In this document: positions 8,956 to 19,185 of the stretch, piece by piece | How positions within the stretch are numbered: the first letter of the stretch is position 1 | Layout: every line of letters begins with the position of its first letter | Assembly (NCBI GenBank): GCA_022769125.1 | Contig: JALEKN010000049.1 | Span: 44,011-108,010, forward strand | Direction of reading: 5' to 3' | From: Agathobacter sp. | GTDB taxonomy: Bacteria > Bacillota > Clostridia > Lachnospirales > Lachnospiraceae | DNA: 64,000 bases | Program-made: the position numbers and the translations under genes | Notes under the pieces: model-generated | Database searches by the model: none | Told to the model about the DNA's origin: nothing | What the model saw: the letters and a program-made list of their open reading frames with translations, nothing else

Positions 8956-11256
8956 ATGAAAAAGTCAAAAGGTATTATTGTCATCGTCGTGATCCTGGCA
9001 TGCCTGCTTGGTCTTGGATACTATGCAGGAACGATTGTCAAGGCAACCGGTGACAAGCAGAAGGACGCTTCGCAGGAAGCATCCGGCAATGCGATCAAGC
9101 TTGGCCTTGATCTGTCCGGTGGTGTTTCTATCACATATCGCATCGTGGATGAAAATCCATCAGAGCAGGATATTGAGGACACCAAGTCAAAGCTCGAAGA
9201 ACGTGCAGAGAGCTACACCACAGAATATGCGGTATACAAATCAGGCTCTGACCGTATCACGGTTGAGATCCCGGGCGTGTATGATGCAAACGAAGTATTG
9301 GAAAGTCTTGGAAGCCCGGGATCTTTGTACTTCATCGTCCAGAAGGATTCTGACGGCAATGCAAACTACTCTTACGATTCAACAATCGCATCCGAGCATC
9401 CGGACTGGGCTCCGTACAAGCTCAATTCCAGTATCGAGGATCTGATCGCAAACGGCTCGGTTATCCTGACCGGTTCCGATGTCAAGAGCGCAGATGCCGG
9501 ATATCAGAGTGATTCCACACTTGGAACACAGAAGCCGGTTGTTGAATTAGCTTTTACCGATGAGGCTGCAAAGATCTTTGGTGAGGCAACAACAAGCGCA
9601 TATGCAAATAATGAGAGCATTGGTATCTACTATGATGATCATTTCATCAGCGTTCCGAATGTAAACGCAGCAATTACCGATGGTAACTGTATTATCGAGG
9701 GCGAGGACAGCTATGAAGCTGCAAACCAGCTTGCAACCTTTATCCGTATCGGTGCCATCAGCTTAAAGCTTGAGGAACTTGAGTCTAACGTAGTAGGAGC
9801 TTCTCTCGGAGGACAGGCTCTTTCCAGCAGTGTTAAGGCCGGTGTGATCGGTCTTATCCTTGTCATGATCTTTATGATCGTCATGTACCAGTTGTCCGGT
9901 GTTGTTGCGTCTATCGGACTTGCAATTTACACCACACTCGTTGTTGCATTTATCTACCTGTTTGAGATTACGCTTACCTTGCCGGGTATCGCGGGTATCA
10001 TCCTCGGAATCGGTATGGCGGTGGATGCGAATGTCATTATATTTGCCCGTATCCGGGAGGAAATCGCAAGCGGAAAAACGGTACTGACCTCTATCAATGA
10101 GGGATATAAGAAAGCATTATCTGCAATTCTTGATGGACAGGTTACCACCTTTATCGCAGCTCTCGTACTTATGATGCTTGGCTCCGGTACAGTAAAGGGA
10201 TTTGCATATACCCTTATGATCTCCATTGTGGTGTCTCTGTTTACGGCACTTGTTGTATCAAAGTACCTGACCCGTGCATTCTACGCAATCGGATTCAAGA
10301 GTGAAAAATTCTACGGACGTGCAAAGATGCGTAAGCAGATCAACTTCATCAAGTACCGCAAGGCATACTTTATTGCTTCCCTTTGTGTTATCCTTGCAGG
10401 CTTTGTCGGAATGGGCGCATTTGCTGCAAGCGGCAAGCGTGCACTCAACTTTAGTCTTGAGTTCGTAGGCGGAACTTCTACAACCGTTGTATTCAATCAG
10501 GATTACAGTGTCGATGAAGTTGAGAGCGAGATTGTTCCTGTTATCGCTGATGCAATTGGCGACACGAATATTCAGCCGTCTGCGGTTTCCGGAAGCAACA
10601 GTGTTGTATTTAAGACAAAGACACTTTCCCTTGAGCAGCGTGATGCCATGAACAATGCGCTCGTTGACAAGTTCGGTGTAGATGAGTCAAAGATCGAGAG
10701 CCGGAGCATCAGTTCGACCATTAGCGGAGAGATGAAGTCAAATGCAATCATGGCAGTTGTTGTCGCATGTATCTTCATGCTTCTTTACATCTGGTTCCGT
10801 TTCAAGGACCTCCGCTTTGCGGCAGGTGCAATCCTTGCACTGGTACATGATGTACTTGTTATGCTTACTGCATATGCACTCATCCGTATCTCTGTCGGCA
10901 ATACCTTTATCGCATGTATGCTGACCATCGTCGGATACTCTGTCAATGACACCATTGTTATCTTCGACCGTATCCGTGAGAACCTGCACAGTGTCAAGGT
11001 ACAGAATCCGGAGACACTAGCTGATGCAGCAAATAAGTCACTGACCCAGACACTTTCAAGAAGTATCAATACTTCTATCACAACATTTGTCATGGTATTT
11101 TTGTTATTCGTGTTTGGAGTATCCTCCATCCGCGAGTTCTCATTACCGCTTATGGTAGGTCTGGCATCCGGTACTTATTCATCTATCTTTATCGCAACCC
11201 AGCTGTGGTATGTGATGAAGCTTCATCTCGGAAAAGACAGACTGATCAAGAAGTAA
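8956..11256 (+). CDS. secDF: Fused SecD/SecF protein-export membrane protein
   Basis: KLGLDLSGGVSITYRI, GIGMAVDANVIIFARIREE, and a SecF half (FSLEFVGGTSTTVVF, GYSVNDTIVIFDRIREN). Confidence 0.95.
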   Translation: MKKSKGIIVIVVILACLLGLGYYAGTIVKATGDKQKDASQEASGNAIKLGLDLSGGVSITYRIVDENPSEQDIEDTKSKLEERAESYTTEYAVYKSGSDRITVEIPGVYDANEVLESLGSPGSLYFIVQKDSDGNANYSYDSTIASEHPDWAPYKLNSSIEDLIANGSVILTGSDVKSADAGYQSDSTLGTQKPVVELAFTDEAAKIFGEATTSAYANNESIGIYYDDHFISVPNVNAAITDGNCIIEGEDSYEAANQLATFIRIGAISLKLEELESNVVGASLGGQALSSSVKAGVIGLILVMIFMIVMYQLSGVVASIGLAIYTTLVVAFIYLFEITLTLPGIAGIILGIGMAVDANVIIFARIREEIASGKTVLTSINEGYKKALSAILDGQVTTFIAALVLMMLGSGTVKGFAYTLMISIVVSLFTALVVSKYLTRAFYAIGFKSEKFYGRAKMRKQINFIKYRKAYFIASLCVILAGFVGMGAFAASGKRALNFSLEFVGGTSTTVVFNQDYSVDEVESEIVPVIADAIGDTNIQPSAVSGSNSVVFKTKTLSLEQRDAMNNALVDKFGVDESKIESRSISSTISGEMKSNAIMAVVVACIFMLLYIWFRFKDLRFAAGAILALVHDVLVMLTAYALIRISVGNTFIACMLTIVGYSVNDTIVIFDRIRENLHSVKVQNPETLADAANKSLTQTLSRSINTSITTFVMVFLLFVFGVSSIREFSLPLMVGLASGTYSSIFIATQLWYVMKLHLGKDRLIKK

Positions 11257-11283
11257 ATAAAATTATTTGCGCAAGCAAAAAGG

Positions 11284-11319
11284 AAGAGGAACCGGCAGTG
11301 AGCTGGTTCCTCTTTTAAA
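11284..11319 (+). terminator. Rho-independent terminator after secDF
   Basis: AAGAGGAACCGGC..GCTGGTTCCTCTTTT. Confidence 0.8.
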
Positions 11320-11408
11320 ATGACTTGACATCTTCCGGGATTGTATCCAATATAGAAGATAAGCTGGAGCGCCAGCTTCAGGATAAAAAGAACCGGGAGT
11401 AAGAGAAA

Positions 11409-11681
11409 ATGCGATATGCCGCGATCATTTATTTGATACTAATGAACTTGATAGGACTTTTTCTTATGGGGCTGGATAAGAGCAAAGCCAAAAGACATGC
11501 ATGGCGCATACCGGAGCGGACGCTGTTTCTTGCAAGTCTGCTCGGTGGCAGTATCGGGACATGGGCGGGCATGTATCTGTTTAGGCATAAGACAAAGCAC
11601 TGGTATTTTGTGGTGGGGATGCCGGCAATATTGGTAATGCAGATTGTAGCAGCGATTTTGATATGGAACCAGCTCGCATAA
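11409..11681 (+). CDS. DUF1294 domain membrane protein
   Basis: MGLDKSKAKRHAWRIPERTLFLASLLGGSIGTWAGMYLFRHKTKHWYF. Confidence 0.85.
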   Translation: MRYAAIIYLILMNLIGLFLMGLDKSKAKRHAWRIPERTLFLASLLGGSIGTWAGMYLFRHKTKHWYFVVGMPAILVMQIVAAILIWNQLA

Positions 11682-11704
11682 TATGCCGGAAAAGATTTTT
11701 CTTA

Positions 11705-11733
11705 TTGAAAACATTGAGTAGGTTGTCTATAAT
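11705..11733 (+). promoter_or_regulatory. Promoter of glyA-serS
   Basis: TTGAAA-17 nt-TATAAT. Confidence 0.65.
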
Positions 11734-11772
11734 TAGTAGATATTATGAAAGAACAAGAAAAGGAGAATTGTC

Positions 11773-13020
11773 ATGTACACATTGGATGATATCAAAAGTG
11801 TTGATCCGGAAATCGCTGACGCAATCACCTCGGAGTTTGAGCGTCAGAACAGCCACATCGAGCTGATTGCCTCGGAGAACTGGGTAAGTCCGGCAGTCAT
11901 GTCGGCAATGGGAAGCATTCTCACCAACAAATATGCGGAAGGTTATCCGGCACACAGATATTACGGCGGATGCGAATGTGTAGATGTTGTGGAGGAACTG
12001 GCAAGAGAGCGTGCAAAGGAGCTGTTCGGCTGTGAATATGTCAATGTTCAGCCGCATTCCGGTGCACAGGCAAACATGGCAGTAGAGTTTGCGGTATTGC
12101 AGCCGGGAGATACCCTTATGGGAATGAACTTAGATCACGGCGGACATCTGACTCACGGCTCACCTGCGAACTTCTCAGGAACATACTTCCATATCGTTCC
12201 TTATGGCGTAAATGATGCCGGTTTTATAGATTATGACAAGGTGGAGAAGATCGCAAAGGAGAGCAAGCCGAAAATGATCATCGCCGGCGCTTCCGCTTAT
12301 GCGAGAACCATCGACTTTAAACGTTTCCGCGAGATCGCAGATGAGGTTGGAGCAGTACTCATGGTTGACATGGCGCATATCGCTGGACTTGTTGCAGCTG
12401 GACTTCATCCAAGCCCGATTCCGTATGCAGATGTTGTTACCACGACCACACACAAGACGCTTCGCGGGCCTCGTGGTGGAATGATCTTAAGCAGCCAGGA
12501 ATTTGCAGATAAGTATAAGCTCAACAAAGCAATCTTCCCGGGAACACAGGGCGGACCGCTGATGCATGTGATCGCTGCAAAGGCAATCTGCTTTAAGGAA
12601 GCACTTCAGCCGGAGTTTAAGGAATATCAGGCACAGATCATCAAGAATGCACAGGCACTCTGCAAGGGCTTGCAGTCACGCGGAATTAAGATCGTTTCTG
12701 ACGGAACAGACAATCATCTGATGCTTGTGGATCTGACACCGTTTGAGCTTACCGGCAAGGAAGTGGAAAAGTGGTTGGACGCTGCACACATCACCGCCAA
12801 TAAGAATACGATCCCGAACGATCCGAAGAGCCCGTTTGTCACAAGCGGCGTGCGCCTTGGAACACCGGCAGCAACTTCAAGAGGATTGAAAGAGGACGAT
12901 TTTGATCAGGTCGCAGAGGCAATCGCAATGATCATCAAGAACGGCGAGTCTGCGATCGCTGATGCAAGAGCAATCGTAAAGACACTTACGGACAAGTATC
13001 CGCTTAAGAGTTTTTCATAA
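11773..13020 (+). CDS. glyA: Serine hydroxymethyltransferase
   Basis: [34 protein letters not shown]. Confidence 0.97.
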   Translation: MYTLDDIKSVDPEIADAITSEFERQNSHIELIASENWVSPAVMSAMGSILTNKYAEGYPAHRYYGGCECVDVVEELARERAKELFGCEYVNVQPHSGAQANMAVEFAVLQPGDTLMGMNLDHGGHLTHGSPANFSGTYFHIVPYGVNDAGFIDYDKVEKIAKESKPKMIIAGASAYARTIDFKRFREIADEVGAVLMVDMAHIAGLVAAGLHPSPIPYADVVTTTTHKTLRGPRGGMILSSQEFADKYKLNKAIFPGTQGGPLMHVIAAKAICFKEALQPEFKEYQAQIIKNAQALCKGLQSRGIKIVSDGTDNHLMLVDLTPFELTGKEVEKWLDAAHITANKNTIPNDPKSPFVTSGVRLGTPAATSRGLKEDDFDQVAEAIAMIIKNGESAIADARAIVKTLTDKYPLKSFS

Positions 13021-13045
13021 ATAAAGGTACTATTTTGGAGGAATT

Positions 13046-14335
13046 ATGATCGATTTAAAATTTTTACGTGAGAACCCGGAACTCGTAAAGGAAAACATTA
13101 AAAAGAAATTTCAGGAGCACAAGCTCCCGCTTGTCGATGAAGTAATCGAGCTGGATGCACAGTCAAGAGCTGCACAGCAGGAGGCAGATGCACTCCGCGC
13201 AAATAAGAACACGCTGTCCAAGCAGATCGGTGCTTTGATGGCACAAGGAAAGAAAGAAGAGGCAGAGGCAGTAAAGGCACAGGTTGCCGCAGACGCTGCA
13301 CGCCTTGCAGAGCTTGAAGTGCAGGAGAAGGAGCTTTCTGAGAAAGTGACCGAGATCATGATGAAGATCCCGAACATCATTGATCCATCTGTTCCAATCG
13401 GACCGGATGACAGCTGCAATGTTGAAATCGAGAAGTTTGGTGAGCCGGTCGTACCGGAGTTTGAAATCCCATACCACACCGATATCATGGAGCGTTTTGA
13501 CGGAATCGACCTTGATGCGGCAGGAAAGGTAGCCGGAAACGGATTCTACTATCTGATGGGAGACATTGCGAGATTACATTCCGCAATGACTGCTTATGCG
13601 AGAGATTTCATGATCGGAAAGGGCTTTACTTATTGCATTCCGCCTTTTATGATCCGTTCAAACGTTGTAACTGGTGTTATGAGCTTTGAAGAGATGGATG
13701 CCATGATGTATAAGATCGAGGGTGAGGATCTCTACCTCATCGGTACTTCCGAACATTCTATGATCGGTAAGTTCATCGATACGATCAATGACGAGAGCAA
13801 GCTGCCATATACACTGACCAGCTATTCTCCGTGCTTCCGTAAGGAAAAAGGTGCGCATGGCATCGAGGAGAGAGGCGTATACCGTATCCACCAGTTTGAG
13901 AAGCAGGAGATGATCGTTGTCTGCAAGCCGGAAGAGTCCAAGTCTTGGTATGACAAGATGTGGCAGTATACAGTTGAGCTGTTCAGAAGTCTTGATGTTC
14001 CGGTCCGTACATTGGAGTGCTGCTCCGGTGACCTTGCAGACCTCAAGGTTAAGTCCTGCGATGTTGAAGCATGGTCTCCGCGTCAGAAGAAGTATTTTGA
14101 GGTCGGAAGCTGCTCTAACTTAGGAGATGCACAGGCAAGACGTCTTAAGATCCGCGTAAAGGGCGAGGATGGCAAGAAGTATTTTGCACATACCTTAAAC
14201 AATACCGTAGTTGCTCCACCGCGTATGCTGATCGCGTTTTTAGAGAACAACTTAAACGAGGATGGTTCTGTCAATATTCCAAAGGCGCTCCAGCCGTATA
14301 TGGGTGGAACGGAGAAGCTTATCCCGAAGCATTAA
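13046..14335 (+). CDS. serS: Seryl-tRNA synthetase
   Basis: MIDLKFLRENPELVKENIKKK N-terminal coiled coil; class II motifs (FRKEKGAHGIEERGVYRIHQFEKQEM). Confidence 0.97.
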   Translation: MIDLKFLRENPELVKENIKKKFQEHKLPLVDEVIELDAQSRAAQQEADALRANKNTLSKQIGALMAQGKKEEAEAVKAQVAADAARLAELEVQEKELSEKVTEIMMKIPNIIDPSVPIGPDDSCNVEIEKFGEPVVPEFEIPYHTDIMERFDGIDLDAAGKVAGNGFYYLMGDIARLHSAMTAYARDFMIGKGFTYCIPPFMIRSNVVTGVMSFEEMDAMMYKIEGEDLYLIGTSEHSMIGKFIDTINDESKLPYTLTSYSPCFRKEKGAHGIEERGVYRIHQFEKQEMIVVCKPEESKSWYDKMWQYTVELFRSLDVPVRTLECCSGDLADLKVKSCDVEAWSPRQKKYFEVGSCSNLGDAQARRLKIRVKGEDGKKYFAHTLNNTVVAPPRMLIAFLENNLNEDGSVNIPKALQPYMGGTEKLIPKH

Positions 14336-14356
14336 TCGCCATAGATGAGAATTATG

Positions 14357-14400
14357 AAAAAGCGGTCACCTTATCTTATATTGGTAAGGGGACCGCTTTT
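14357..14400 (+). terminator. Terminator after serS
   Basis: AAAAGCGGTC..CCTTA..TAAGG..GACCGCTTTT. Confidence 0.75.
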
Positions 14401-14429
14401 GGCGTACAAAGTGAAAAGGCGAAAGCCCT

Positions 14430-14984
14430 TTAAATTTCATTCAGGTATTCCTCTGTTGTCATCATTGCGACATGCAGCGGTGATAAACCTGACAGGACAA
14501 GCCTGGCTGCTTCTTCTTTTTCTACATCAAAGCCGGAGACTGCATCTGTCACATAGACGGTGTAGATTCCTTCATCAATAAGGGCCCAGACCGTTGATAG
14601 GACACAGCATTCGGCCACAACCCCGGTTATGATAACACGGTCAGCTTTTTTTGCAGCGGCAAGGACTTCCGGGATTGCAAGAGAAGAGTAGACGGATTTG
14701 CTGTAAAGTGGGTAGCGGGTCAGTGCTTCGGCGAATTCCGGAAGCATCTCGTTACCCCATTCATTTGCGTTGATATGGGCATATTTGATGTTGTAATCCT
14801 TCCAGACGCCCTGTGGATTTTCAGGGGGGAGGAAACATGTAAAGATAACATCCTGGCATCTGCCGGAATTGATAATCTTCTGGATGTGTAAAGCTGCACC
14901 GCGTGTATTAAGGCAGGCCCATTCCTGACCCTCGGTATAGATGTTTTGCATATCAACAACGAGCAGCAGATCTTTTTTTGACAT
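14430..14984 (-). CDS. Cysteine hydrolase (isochorismatase-like)
   Basis: LLLVVDMQNIYTEG, VIITGVVAECCVLSTVWALIDEGIYTVYVTDAV. Confidence 0.88.
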   Translation of the reverse strand: MSKKDLLLVVDMQNIYTEGQEWACLNTRGAALHIQKIINSGRCQDVIFTCFLPPENPQGVWKDYNIKYAHINANEWGNEMLPEFAEALTRYPLYSKSVYSSLAIPEVLAAAKKADRVIITGVVAECCVLSTVWALIDEGIYTVYVTDAVSGFDVEKEEAARLVLSGLSPLHVAMMTTEEYLNEI

Positions 14985-15049
14985 AAGTGGTTCTTCTTTC
15001 CTGTTTAAATTTAGTGGTTTTGGTAAAAGTATAAAGTAGAGCTCTTTTT

Positions 15050-15079
15050 TTGACAAGTCTTAGAGCACGGTGTTATAAT
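15050..15079 (+). promoter_or_regulatory. Promoter
   Basis: TTGACA-18 nt-TATAAT; the track ORF start at 15050 is the -35 box. Confidence 0.65.
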
Positions 15080-15121
15080 GAACGTTATCGACAACTGAGT
15101 ACAATTAATGGAGAAAAACAA

Positions 15122-16237
15122 ATGAAAAACAAGAAGATATATGCACTTTTCCTTGTGGCAGCCTGCGTGTTGTGCGCATGTGGACAGGAGGAGAAAGCTG
15201 ATACACATAAAATACAGACAGATTACGGGAATGTCCGCCTCTGCGACTACTCAGCCCTCACCGCAGATGAAATCGTATATGAGATCACAGATGAGGATGT
15301 GGACGAGGAAATTGATAACCTTTTAAATGATTATATCCAATATACGCCAAAAGATTCCGCAGAGGACGGGGATTATGTGGAAGTGTATATGACGGCGGTC
15401 GCGGACGGCAATGTACTGTTTGAATATCCACAGGAGGAGGGAGATACCTATGAGATCCTTCTGGGGTACAATGAGTTTGGCGCGGAGTTTGATGAAAAGC
15501 TCTTAGGTGTTTCTGCCGGGGATGAGTTGGAATTTGATGTTACCTATGGGCAGGATTATGAGGATGATGTTCTGGCAGGCCAGACGGTCAATTACCAGAT
15601 AAAGGTGGATTCAGTCGTGTATGAGACAGAACCACAACTGACAGACGAATTCGTGACAGAGACACTTGGGTATTCATCAGTGGACGATATGCGCGCGCAG
15701 ATAAAGGATGAGCTGTCCGCTTACTACAATTCAAATTCCGTGTCAAATGCGAAGGAAGAATTATTGCAGGAGGTGGTTGAGAACTCTGATTGCAGTGATT
15801 ATTCCAAAGATTTGTATCAGGAAGTGAAAGCACAGGTGGAGGATTCCTATGCAGAGTATATGGAGCCGCTTGGTGTATCAACACTTGACGGGGTATACGA
15901 TGCTTTTGAAATGACAAGTGAGGATATCGACGAGGAAATTACAAATCGTGTATATCGCATGATGGCTGTGTATGCAATCGCGAAAGAACAGAATATTGAG
16001 ATAACAGATGCGGAATATGAGGCAGGACTTGAGCGCTATGCGGCCAAATACACGCAGGACGATGCACAGGAATATACCACGGCAGATGTTGTGGCAAAGC
16101 TTGGAGAAGCCCAGGTCCGCTATAAGGTTCTGGAAGATAAGGTATTGGATTATCTCTATGCCAATGCAGCTGTTACGCAGGTAGTAGGAGTGATTGACTC
16201 GGACGAGGAAGAAGCAGAAGAGACTGCGGAAGAATAA
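15122..16237 (+). CDS. FKBP/trigger-factor-like lipoprotein, paralogue of 4133..5347
   Basis: Lipobox VLCAC; shared VRLCDYSAL motif and domain layout. Confidence 0.82.
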   Translation: MKNKKIYALFLVAACVLCACGQEEKADTHKIQTDYGNVRLCDYSALTADEIVYEITDEDVDEEIDNLLNDYIQYTPKDSAEDGDYVEVYMTAVADGNVLFEYPQEEGDTYEILLGYNEFGAEFDEKLLGVSAGDELEFDVTYGQDYEDDVLAGQTVNYQIKVDSVVYETEPQLTDEFVTETLGYSSVDDMRAQIKDELSAYYNSNSVSNAKEELLQEVVENSDCSDYSKDLYQEVKAQVEDSYAEYMEPLGVSTLDGVYDAFEMTSEDIDEEITNRVYRMMAVYAIAKEQNIEITDAEYEAGLERYAAKYTQDDAQEYTTADVVAKLGEAQVRYKVLEDKVLDYLYANAAVTQVVGVIDSDEEEAEETAEE

Positions 16238-16274
16238 AAAAGTACTTATGGAGATATGAGTGAATAGAAAGAGG

Positions 16275-16304
16275 AAACCGGTGCATGTGGCGTGCACCGG
16301 TTTT
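16275..16304 (+). terminator. Terminator
   Basis: AAACCGGTGCA / TGCACCGGTTTT. Confidence 0.75.
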
Positions 16305-16530
16305 GTTATGAAAAAGATTATGTGAAAAAATCTATTTTTTGGGAGGACCTCGCGTCCGAAGAGGCGAGGGATTATGAAAAAGAAAAGTTTTTCTTATCTA
16401 TGATGTTAGTATATTCATTAATTGTGTCGCCCGTATGTGTGGATTATAGAATATTTGTAAATAAATTATGAACAAATTGTGCGTGACAAAAGTACTATAA
16501 AAAGTGTGTAAAAACAACGAAAAAGCAGGC

Positions 16531-16574
16531 GTTTAGCTATTCTTAAAGCAATCTTAAGGTAATATTAACTATAC
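16531..16574 (+). promoter_or_regulatory. Tandem 11-bp direct repeats, candidate OmpR/PhoB-family response-regulator site
   Basis: GTTTAGCTATT/CTTAAAGCAAT/CTTAAGGTAAT/ATTAACTATAC in perfect 11-nt phase, just upstream of TATAAAATATGATAAT. Confidence 0.55.
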
Positions 16575-16639
16575 GAATTCTATAAAATATGATAATCTGA
16601 TAGACAAAGATGAACAAATTTTAAGGAGAAGTATAGGAT

Positions 16640-17797
16640 ATGTACGACACAATTGTTGTTGGCTCAGGTATCGCGGGAGCGACCGCTGCGCGTATTTTGG
16701 CAGAAGAGGGAAATCAGAAAGTGCTTGTGATTGAGCGGAGGGCACATATAGGGGGAAATTGCTACGACAGACCGGACGCATATGGAATCCTGATCCATGA
16801 ATATGGCCCGCATATTTTTCACACGGGGGATGAGACGGTCCGTGCATTTTTATCCAGATTTACCGAGTGGTATGATTTTGGACATGAGGTAGTGGCGAAG
16901 GTTGGCGATAAACTGATTCCTGTTCCGTTTAATCTGAATACATTACATATGGTTTACGATAAGGAGAAAGCAGACTACCTGGAACAGAAGCTGATCGACG
17001 AGTATGGGGAAGGCAGCCGTGTGCCGATCATGAAGCTGCGCGAGAATCCGGATGCAGATGTGCGCGAGATTGCGGAATATGTATATCAGAATGTTTTTTT
17101 GTATTATACGATGAAGCAGTGGGGGCAGAAGCCGGAAGAGATCAGCCCGGAAGTTACCGGAAGAGTTCCTGTTGTCATATCGAGGGATAACCGCTACTTT
17201 AAGGATAAATACCAGAGCGTGCCGCTGCACGGATTTACGCCGATGTTTGAGAAGATGCTGGATCATCCAAACATTGAGGTACGCACCAATACAGAGTGTC
17301 GGGATGTACTTGCGTTTGCAGACGGCGGAATTCTGTTCGAAGGCCTGCCTTATGAGGGAAATGTCATTTATACAGGCGCTTTGGATGAATTGTTTGACTG
17401 CAGATATGGAAGGCTTCCGTACCGCTCGCTTGATTTCAAATTTGAACATCTGGATGAGGATTCTTTCCAGGGACACAGCGTAGTCAATTATACGGTGAGT
17501 GAGGATTATACAAGAATCACGGAGTTCAAATTCCTGACAGGGCAGAGGGACACCGACGGAACAACAATTGTTCGGGAATATCCGTTTGCCTATACCGGTG
17601 CAGAAGGGGAGATTCCTTACTATGCGATCCTTAATGAGGAGAATGAGGCTCTTTACCAGAAGTATCGTTCACTCACTACAGGATATCCGGGCTTTTATTT
17701 ACTTGGGCGTCTGGCAGAATACAAATACTATAACATCGATGCGATGGCTGCAAAAGCAATGGAACTGGCGGCCGGTCTGATGAGAGAAGAGGCATAA
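16640..17797 (+). CDS. glf: UDP-galactopyranose mutase
   Basis: DTIVVGSGIAGATAARILAE FAD motif, YGPHIFHT, EYPFAYTG. Confidence 0.95.
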   Translation: MYDTIVVGSGIAGATAARILAEEGNQKVLVIERRAHIGGNCYDRPDAYGILIHEYGPHIFHTGDETVRAFLSRFTEWYDFGHEVVAKVGDKLIPVPFNLNTLHMVYDKEKADYLEQKLIDEYGEGSRVPIMKLRENPDADVREIAEYVYQNVFLYYTMKQWGQKPEEISPEVTGRVPVVISRDNRYFKDKYQSVPLHGFTPMFEKMLDHPNIEVRTNTECRDVLAFADGGILFEGLPYEGNVIYTGALDELFDCRYGRLPYRSLDFKFEHLDEDSFQGHSVVNYTVSEDYTRITEFKFLTGQRDTDGTTIVREYPFAYTGAEGEIPYYAILNEENEALYQKYRSLTTGYPGFYLLGRLAEYKYYNIDAMAAKAMELAAGLMREEA

Positions 17798-17801
17798 GAA
17801 G

Positions 17802-18815
17802 ATGAAGCTGTTGACTTTTGCAATACCATGTTACAATTCCGAGAACTATATGGAAAAATGTATTGAGTCCATCCTGCCGGGAGGGGAGGATGTGGAGATC
17901 ATCATAGTAGATGATGGTTCCCATGACCGGACAGCGGAGATAGCAGACCGCTATGCGGCGCAGTATCCAAGCATTGTGCGTGCCATCCATCAGCCAAACG
18001 GCGGACACGGAGAGGCGGTAAACACCGGAATTGCAAATGCATCCGGACTCTATTTCAAGGTTGTGGACAGTGATGACTGGGTAGATGCCGAGGCTTACGG
18101 AAAGATTCTTTCAAAGCTGAGGGAATTGGTACAGAATGATGCGGGAATTGACATGCTGCTTGCCAATTATGTGTATGAGAAAGAAGGCGCCAAGCATAAA
18201 AAGGTCATGCGCCAGACCGGATTTCCTACGGATTGTGTGTTCACATGGAAGGATGTCCGGCATTTCTTCAAGGGACATTATATCCTGATGCATTCGGTCA
18301 TCTACCGCACGAAGCTGCTTCGCGACTGCGGATTAAAGCTGCCGGATCACACGTTTTATGTGGACAATATTTATGTGTATAAACCACTCCCGTACGTGCG
18401 CAGCATGTATTACATGGATGTTGATTTCTACCGCTACTTTATAGGGCGTGATGACCAGTCTGTCAACGAAAAGGTCATGATCAGCAGGATTGACCAGCAG
18501 ATCAAGGTCAATAAGATCATGATTGATGATGTGGATTTGTGGAAGGTGCCAAATATCAAGTGCCGCAAATACATGTTCAATTATCTGGAGATCATTACCG
18601 TGATCTCAACGGTCATGCTGCTGCGCTCCGGAACAGAGGAGAATCTCGAAAAGAAGCGGGAACTATGGACGTATATCAAGGAGAAGGATATCCGCCTGTT
18701 CCACAGACTGCGCCGCGGCATCCTCGGAGGAACCATGAATCTGCCGGGCAAGGGCGGAAGAAAAATATCAGTTGCCGCATACCGGCTTTCCCAGAAGGTC
18801 GTCGGATTTAATTAG
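17802..18815 (+). CDS. Family 2 glycosyltransferase
   Basis: TFAIPCYNSENYMEKCIESIL...EIIIVDDGSHDRT...VVDSDDWVD. Confidence 0.93.
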   Translation: MKLLTFAIPCYNSENYMEKCIESILPGGEDVEIIIVDDGSHDRTAEIADRYAAQYPSIVRAIHQPNGGHGEAVNTGIANASGLYFKVVDSDDWVDAEAYGKILSKLRELVQNDAGIDMLLANYVYEKEGAKHKKVMRQTGFPTDCVFTWKDVRHFFKGHYILMHSVIYRTKLLRDCGLKLPDHTFYVDNIYVYKPLPYVRSMYYMDVDFYRYFIGRDDQSVNEKVMISRIDQQIKVNKIMIDDVDLWKVPNIKCRKYMFNYLEIITVISTVMLLRSGTEENLEKKRELWTYIKEKDIRLFHRLRRGILGGTMNLPGKGGRKISVAAYRLSQKVVGFN

Positions 18816-18837
18816 CTACAAGCCTTGTGATTAAGCC

Positions 18838-18866
18838 TTGACAAGAAAAATCAAAGGTTTTATACT
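18838..18866 (+). promoter_or_regulatory. Promoter of ileS leader
   Basis: TTGACA-17 nt-TATACT. Confidence 0.7.
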
Positions 18867-18872
18867 GTCATT

Positions 18873-19138
18873 TAGTTAAATAGGTAAATACGATGACGAA
18901 GACAGTAGTTCCTGAGGAGAACGTTGCAGAGAGCCGGGGCAGGTGTGAGCCGGTATTAGTATTGCAGGAATGAAGATCACTTCCGAGTTGCAGGCTCAAA
19001 TCAATTGGAGAGTAGGTGCTGACGTATTCCCTACGTTACAGGGACGAGGTATGCAAAGGGGCATCCCCTTTAAGTACATTGTAATAGGTGGTATAGACGT
19101 AACGCGCGCGTCCCTAATTACAGGGATGCGCGTTTTTT
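18873..19138 (+). ncRNA. T-box leader of ileS, with terminator
   Basis: Stem I apical motif AGAGAGCCGGGGCAGGTGTGAGCCGG, candidate Ile specifier ATC (18976-18978), T-box core AATAGGTGGTA, terminator CGCGCGTCCCT/AGGGATGCGCG-TTTTTT, upstream of ileS. Confidence 0.92.
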
Positions 19139-19185
19139 GATTTCACCGGTGATTGAATCGGGTATATCGGATGAAGGAGGATAAT

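Noticed and set aside
11321-11400. Possible 24-codon remnant ORF (LTSSGIVSNIEDKLERQLQDKKNRE) and AAGCTGG/CCAGCTT hairpin
   Set aside because: TTG start overlaps a promoter-like TTGACA; too short and weak to support as a gene.
16370-16470. MKKKSFSYL-stop followed by MLVYSLIVSPVCVDYRIFVNKL
   Set aside because: Looks like a possible broken signal peptide, but no downstream coding frame supports it.
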